Positions 34,179 through 36,259 of a stretch of DNA of 36,259 nt are shown here, one piece after another. Source of the stretch: Bacteroidota bacterium (GTDB lineage: Bacteria; Bacteroidota; Bacteroidia; Chitinophagales; Saprospiraceae); assembly GCA_006226345.1 (NCBI GenBank), contig SBHD01000286.1, positions 1 through 36,259 of the forward strand, written 5' to 3'. A program made the position numbers and the translations under genes. Within the stretch, counting starts at the first letter, position 1. Each line of letters opens with the position of its first letter. Under the pieces are notes generated by a model. It saw only the letters and a program-made list of their open reading frames with translations, was not told the origin of the DNA and did not search any database.

Positions 34179-36259
34179 ATGAAAAAGACCTTACTCTTTT
34201 TGCTGCTTATACCGGTATTAGGAATAAGCCAGGAAGCGCCTAACCTATCCTGGAAACGCATTTACGGCGGTAAAAAATCTGAAACCGCTCACGATGTGAT
34301 CTCTACCTATGTTGGACAGATCGTGGTTGTAGGTGAAACAGAATCCCCTCCTGCTGAAAAAACGGACGGGCTGATGCTCCTGCTTGGCCCGCAGGGCGAT
34401 ACGGTATTCGAACGGCGGTATGGCGGAGAAGGAGAGGATGTCATTAAGGCCGTAGTACAAACGTATGATGGCAATTTTGTGCTGGCTGGTCATACCAATT
34501 CACTGGGTAATGGTAAGACAGATGCCTGGTTGCTGAAAGTCAATGGAAGAGGGGATACATTGTGGCAAAAAGTAATTGGCGGTCCAGGTGATGACACCTT
34601 TGAAGATATCATGCAAACAACCGACGGATACCTGGTCGCCGTCGGTGCCACCTCGGATAATGGCCGGGAGGATACCTGGGTGTATAAAGCCTATGATGAC
34701 GGGGAGTTGGTGTGGCAACAAACATATGGTAATAGAGGCTTTGACATGGCAACAGCCGTCACAGAAGGCATGGATGGCAATTATGGTATTGTCGGTATAA
34801 CGTCGGCGGGCAAGGGAAGCCGGAATATTTGGCTGTTTATCCTGAGCAAGGAAGCCAAGCCCCTGGCGCATCAAATCTTCGGGACCCGGCAGTGGGAAGA
34901 AGTACACAGTGTGGTGGGTACTGCCGATGGGGGATATGCACTGGCCGGGTATGCTAAAACGGTAGCGCAGAACAAGGGGTCGGGGCTTAATGACATGTGG
35001 GTGATCAAAACCGATGCGGGAGCCCAGGAGGTCTGGCAGAAGACCTATGGAGGAAACAGTAATGACAGTGCATTTGACCTCATCGAAACGCCTGACAATG
35101 GTCTGGTGGTGGCAGGTTATACTTTTTCCCACCTGATCGGGGCAAACAGACCTGCTGCCATGCTGATCAAGGTCAATGGCCGGGACGGCCGGCTGATCTG
35201 GGAACAAAAACCGCCGTTTGGCGGCTCGGGCACCGACAAACTGGCGGCGCTGGTACTGATGCCGGATGGCAGTTTGGTGTTAGCCGGCCAGACTGACTCT
35301 AAGCAGGAAGGCGCCCGCAGCCAGGATATTTGGGTGCTTCGACTGGTCCCGGAGTATGTGCCGACCACGACGCTGCCAACCGAACTTAAGTTGAAAAACC
35401 TTGAACTCAAAGGAGTCCGGAATGGTGTACTGACGGAAAACGATGAACCTGCTCTTGTATTTACCCTGGAGAACACGGGTAATTTGGATGCCTTCGATGT
35501 CCGCATCGACATACAGGAAAAAGCCGGGGTGTCGGAAGTTTCTTTCCCGGTAGGGGTGCTTGCCGGATTTATCGGTGCCGGCCGGTCAAAAACGATCAAC
35601 CTGCCGCTTCGGGCAAAAAAGATAACCAAGGTGTCCACTGCCCGTTTTCAGGTACATTATTCAGATGCCAGCCGCACCCGCGGTGCCTCGGAGGAGGTCA
35701 GCGTCAAAGTACAACCGGCGGAGATCCCGTCCAATTTCCTGCAGGTCGAATGGGTCAATCCGAGTCTGGAGGAATTCCCGGGAAAAAATAAGGATGTCAA
35801 GATGGAGCGGGTCAGCGTTAAGGTACTCGCACGCAGTGACAAACCTCTGAAGCGCGGCAACTTTACGATCATGCTCAACGGCGAGCCCTACAAGGTCGGC
35901 CAGAAATCAGGTGAAGCGAGCCTGCGCTCCAAAAAGAACAACCAGCAGGATGCCTCCGGGATGTACCTCTACACGTATTCCAATATTCTAACCCTGCCGT
36001 TGGGGGATAATACCGTGGAGGTAGTGGTAGCAAATGACACAAAAAAAGAGTCCTCAGGTATTTTCCGCTTTAATTATAACGACAAACCTAATCTGCACAT
36101 CATTGCCCTTGGAATACAACATGACGATCTGTTGTATACGACCAAGGATGCTGAGGATTTTGCTGCCAGTTTTCAGGGACAGGACGGCAAGGTGTTCGAC
36201 AAGGTGTATATGCGAAAACTGGTCAGCGGGGATACGACCAGGGCCGGAGAAGTGCAAAC
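34179..36259 (+). CDS. Exported seven-repeat propeller / CARDB / caspase-like protein, 3'-truncated
   Basis: The ATG at 34179 opens a frame with no stop to the window end (at least 693 residues), so the ORF track missed it. A signal peptide (MKKTLLFLLLIPVLGISQ) precedes seven ~50-residue repeats of the type WxxxYGGxxxDxxxxxxxTxDGxxxxxGxTxS, ending near residue 395, which predicts a seven-bladed propeller. A CARDB-like domain follows (~403-515, LVFTLENTGNLDAFDVRIDIQE), then an Ig-like domain (~520-630, VEWVNPSLEEFPGKN; FTIMLNGEPY) and the start of a caspase-like domain at ~637 (LHIIALGIQHDDLLYTTKDAEDFAASF). The catalytic His and Cys lie beyond the window, so activity cannot be judged. It is the second gene after the papain-like peptidase. 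Confidence 0.85.
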   Translation, partial: MKKTLLFLLLIPVLGISQEAPNLSWKRIYGGKKSETAHDVISTYVGQIVVVGETESPPAEKTDGLMLLLGPQGDTVFERRYGGEGEDVIKAVVQTYDGNFVLAGHTNSLGNGKTDAWLLKVNGRGDTLWQKVIGGPGDDTFEDIMQTTDGYLVAVGATSDNGREDTWVYKAYDDGELVWQQTYGNRGFDMATAVTEGMDGNYGIVGITSAGKGSRNIWLFILSKEAKPLAHQIFGTRQWEEVHSVVGTADGGYALAGYAKTVAQNKGSGLNDMWVIKTDAGAQEVWQKTYGGNSNDSAFDLIETPDNGLVVAGYTFSHLIGANRPAAMLIKVNGRDGRLIWEQKPPFGGSGTDKLAALVLMPDGSLVLAGQTDSKQEGARSQDIWVLRLVPEYVPTTTLPTELKLKNLELKGVRNGVLTENDEPALVFTLENTGNLDAFDVRIDIQEKAGVSEVSFPVGVLAGFIGAGRSKTINLPLRAKKITKVSTARFQVHYSDASRTRGASEEVSVKVQPAEIPSNFLQVEWVNPSLEEFPGKNKDVKMERVSVKVLARSDKPLKRGNFTIMLNGEPYKVGQKSGEASLRSKKNNQQDASGMYLYTYSNILTLPLGDNTVEVVVANDTKKESSGIFRFNYNDKPNLHIIALGIQHDDLLYTTKDAEDFAASFQGQDGKVFDKVYMRKLVSGDTTRAGEVQ

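Noticed and set aside
34500-35207. 235-codon minus-strand ORF near the window end
   Set aside because: It lies opposite the repeat region of the truncated propeller-caspase gene, whose frame, signal peptide and repeats are convincing.
1-36259. Search for tRNAs, rRNAs, insertion sequences, CRISPR and phage genes
   Set aside because: None recognised by eye in any intergenic region or ORF; no transposase, integrase or phage-structural motifs seen.

Overview
The window looks like the chromosome of a member of the Bacteroidota, probably a Saprospiria/Lewinella-type organism. The evidence is a SusC/SusD/SusE outer-membrane glycan uptake operon, type IX secretion (T9SS) C-terminal domains of both type A and type B, a large TonB-dependent receptor of the OMP_b-brl_3 type, many Sec-signal or lipoprotein genes, and TAnnTTTG-like -7 boxes. 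The exact taxon is inference. There are no tRNA, rRNA, CRISPR or insertion sequences that I can see.

Region 1 (1-9.4 kb): a 5'-truncated membrane protein with a strong terminator; a minus-strand operon of DUF1800, DUF1501 (Tat-like signal plus T9SS type A tail) and a T9SS type B adhesin-like protein; a small outer-membrane beta-barrel protein; and a minus-strand pair of an MscS-type channel and a DUF389 membrane protein.

Region 2 (9.4-22.6 kb): a polysaccharide utilisation locus. Its minus-strand operon is susC-susD-susE, and the SusD carries an in-frame insertion of two SusE/SusF-type carbohydrate-binding modules. On the plus strand a single exported polypeptide joins a GH2 beta-galactosidase to a GH53 endo-beta-1,4-galactanase, which suggests beta-1,4-galactan (pectic arabinogalactan I) as the substrate. 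Between them lie a PLP enzyme whose specificity residues match tyrosine phenol-lyase rather than tryptophanase, a 41-residue membrane microprotein, and an exported amidohydrolase.

Region 3 (22.6-26.6 kb): a LysE-type exporter, a low-molecular-weight phosphatase-like protein, and a TonB-dependent outer-membrane receptor, closed by a perfect 22-bp bidirectional terminator.

Region 4 (26.6 kb to the end): the most unusual part. Two divergent two-gene operons encode four proteins with signal peptides, each carrying a peptidase domain: a 14-WD40 (2 x 7) propeller fused to a caspase-like (C14) domain; an M48-like HExxH metallopeptidase with TPRs; a papain-like C1 peptidase with a coiled coil and a DUF4384-like domain; and a seven-repeat propeller plus CARDB-like and Ig-like domains leading into a second caspase-like domain cut by the window end. 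I propose this as a candidate envelope or extracytoplasmic protease cascade in which beta-propellers act as sensors or scaffolds. That function is inference; the domain content and gene layout are read directly from the sequence.
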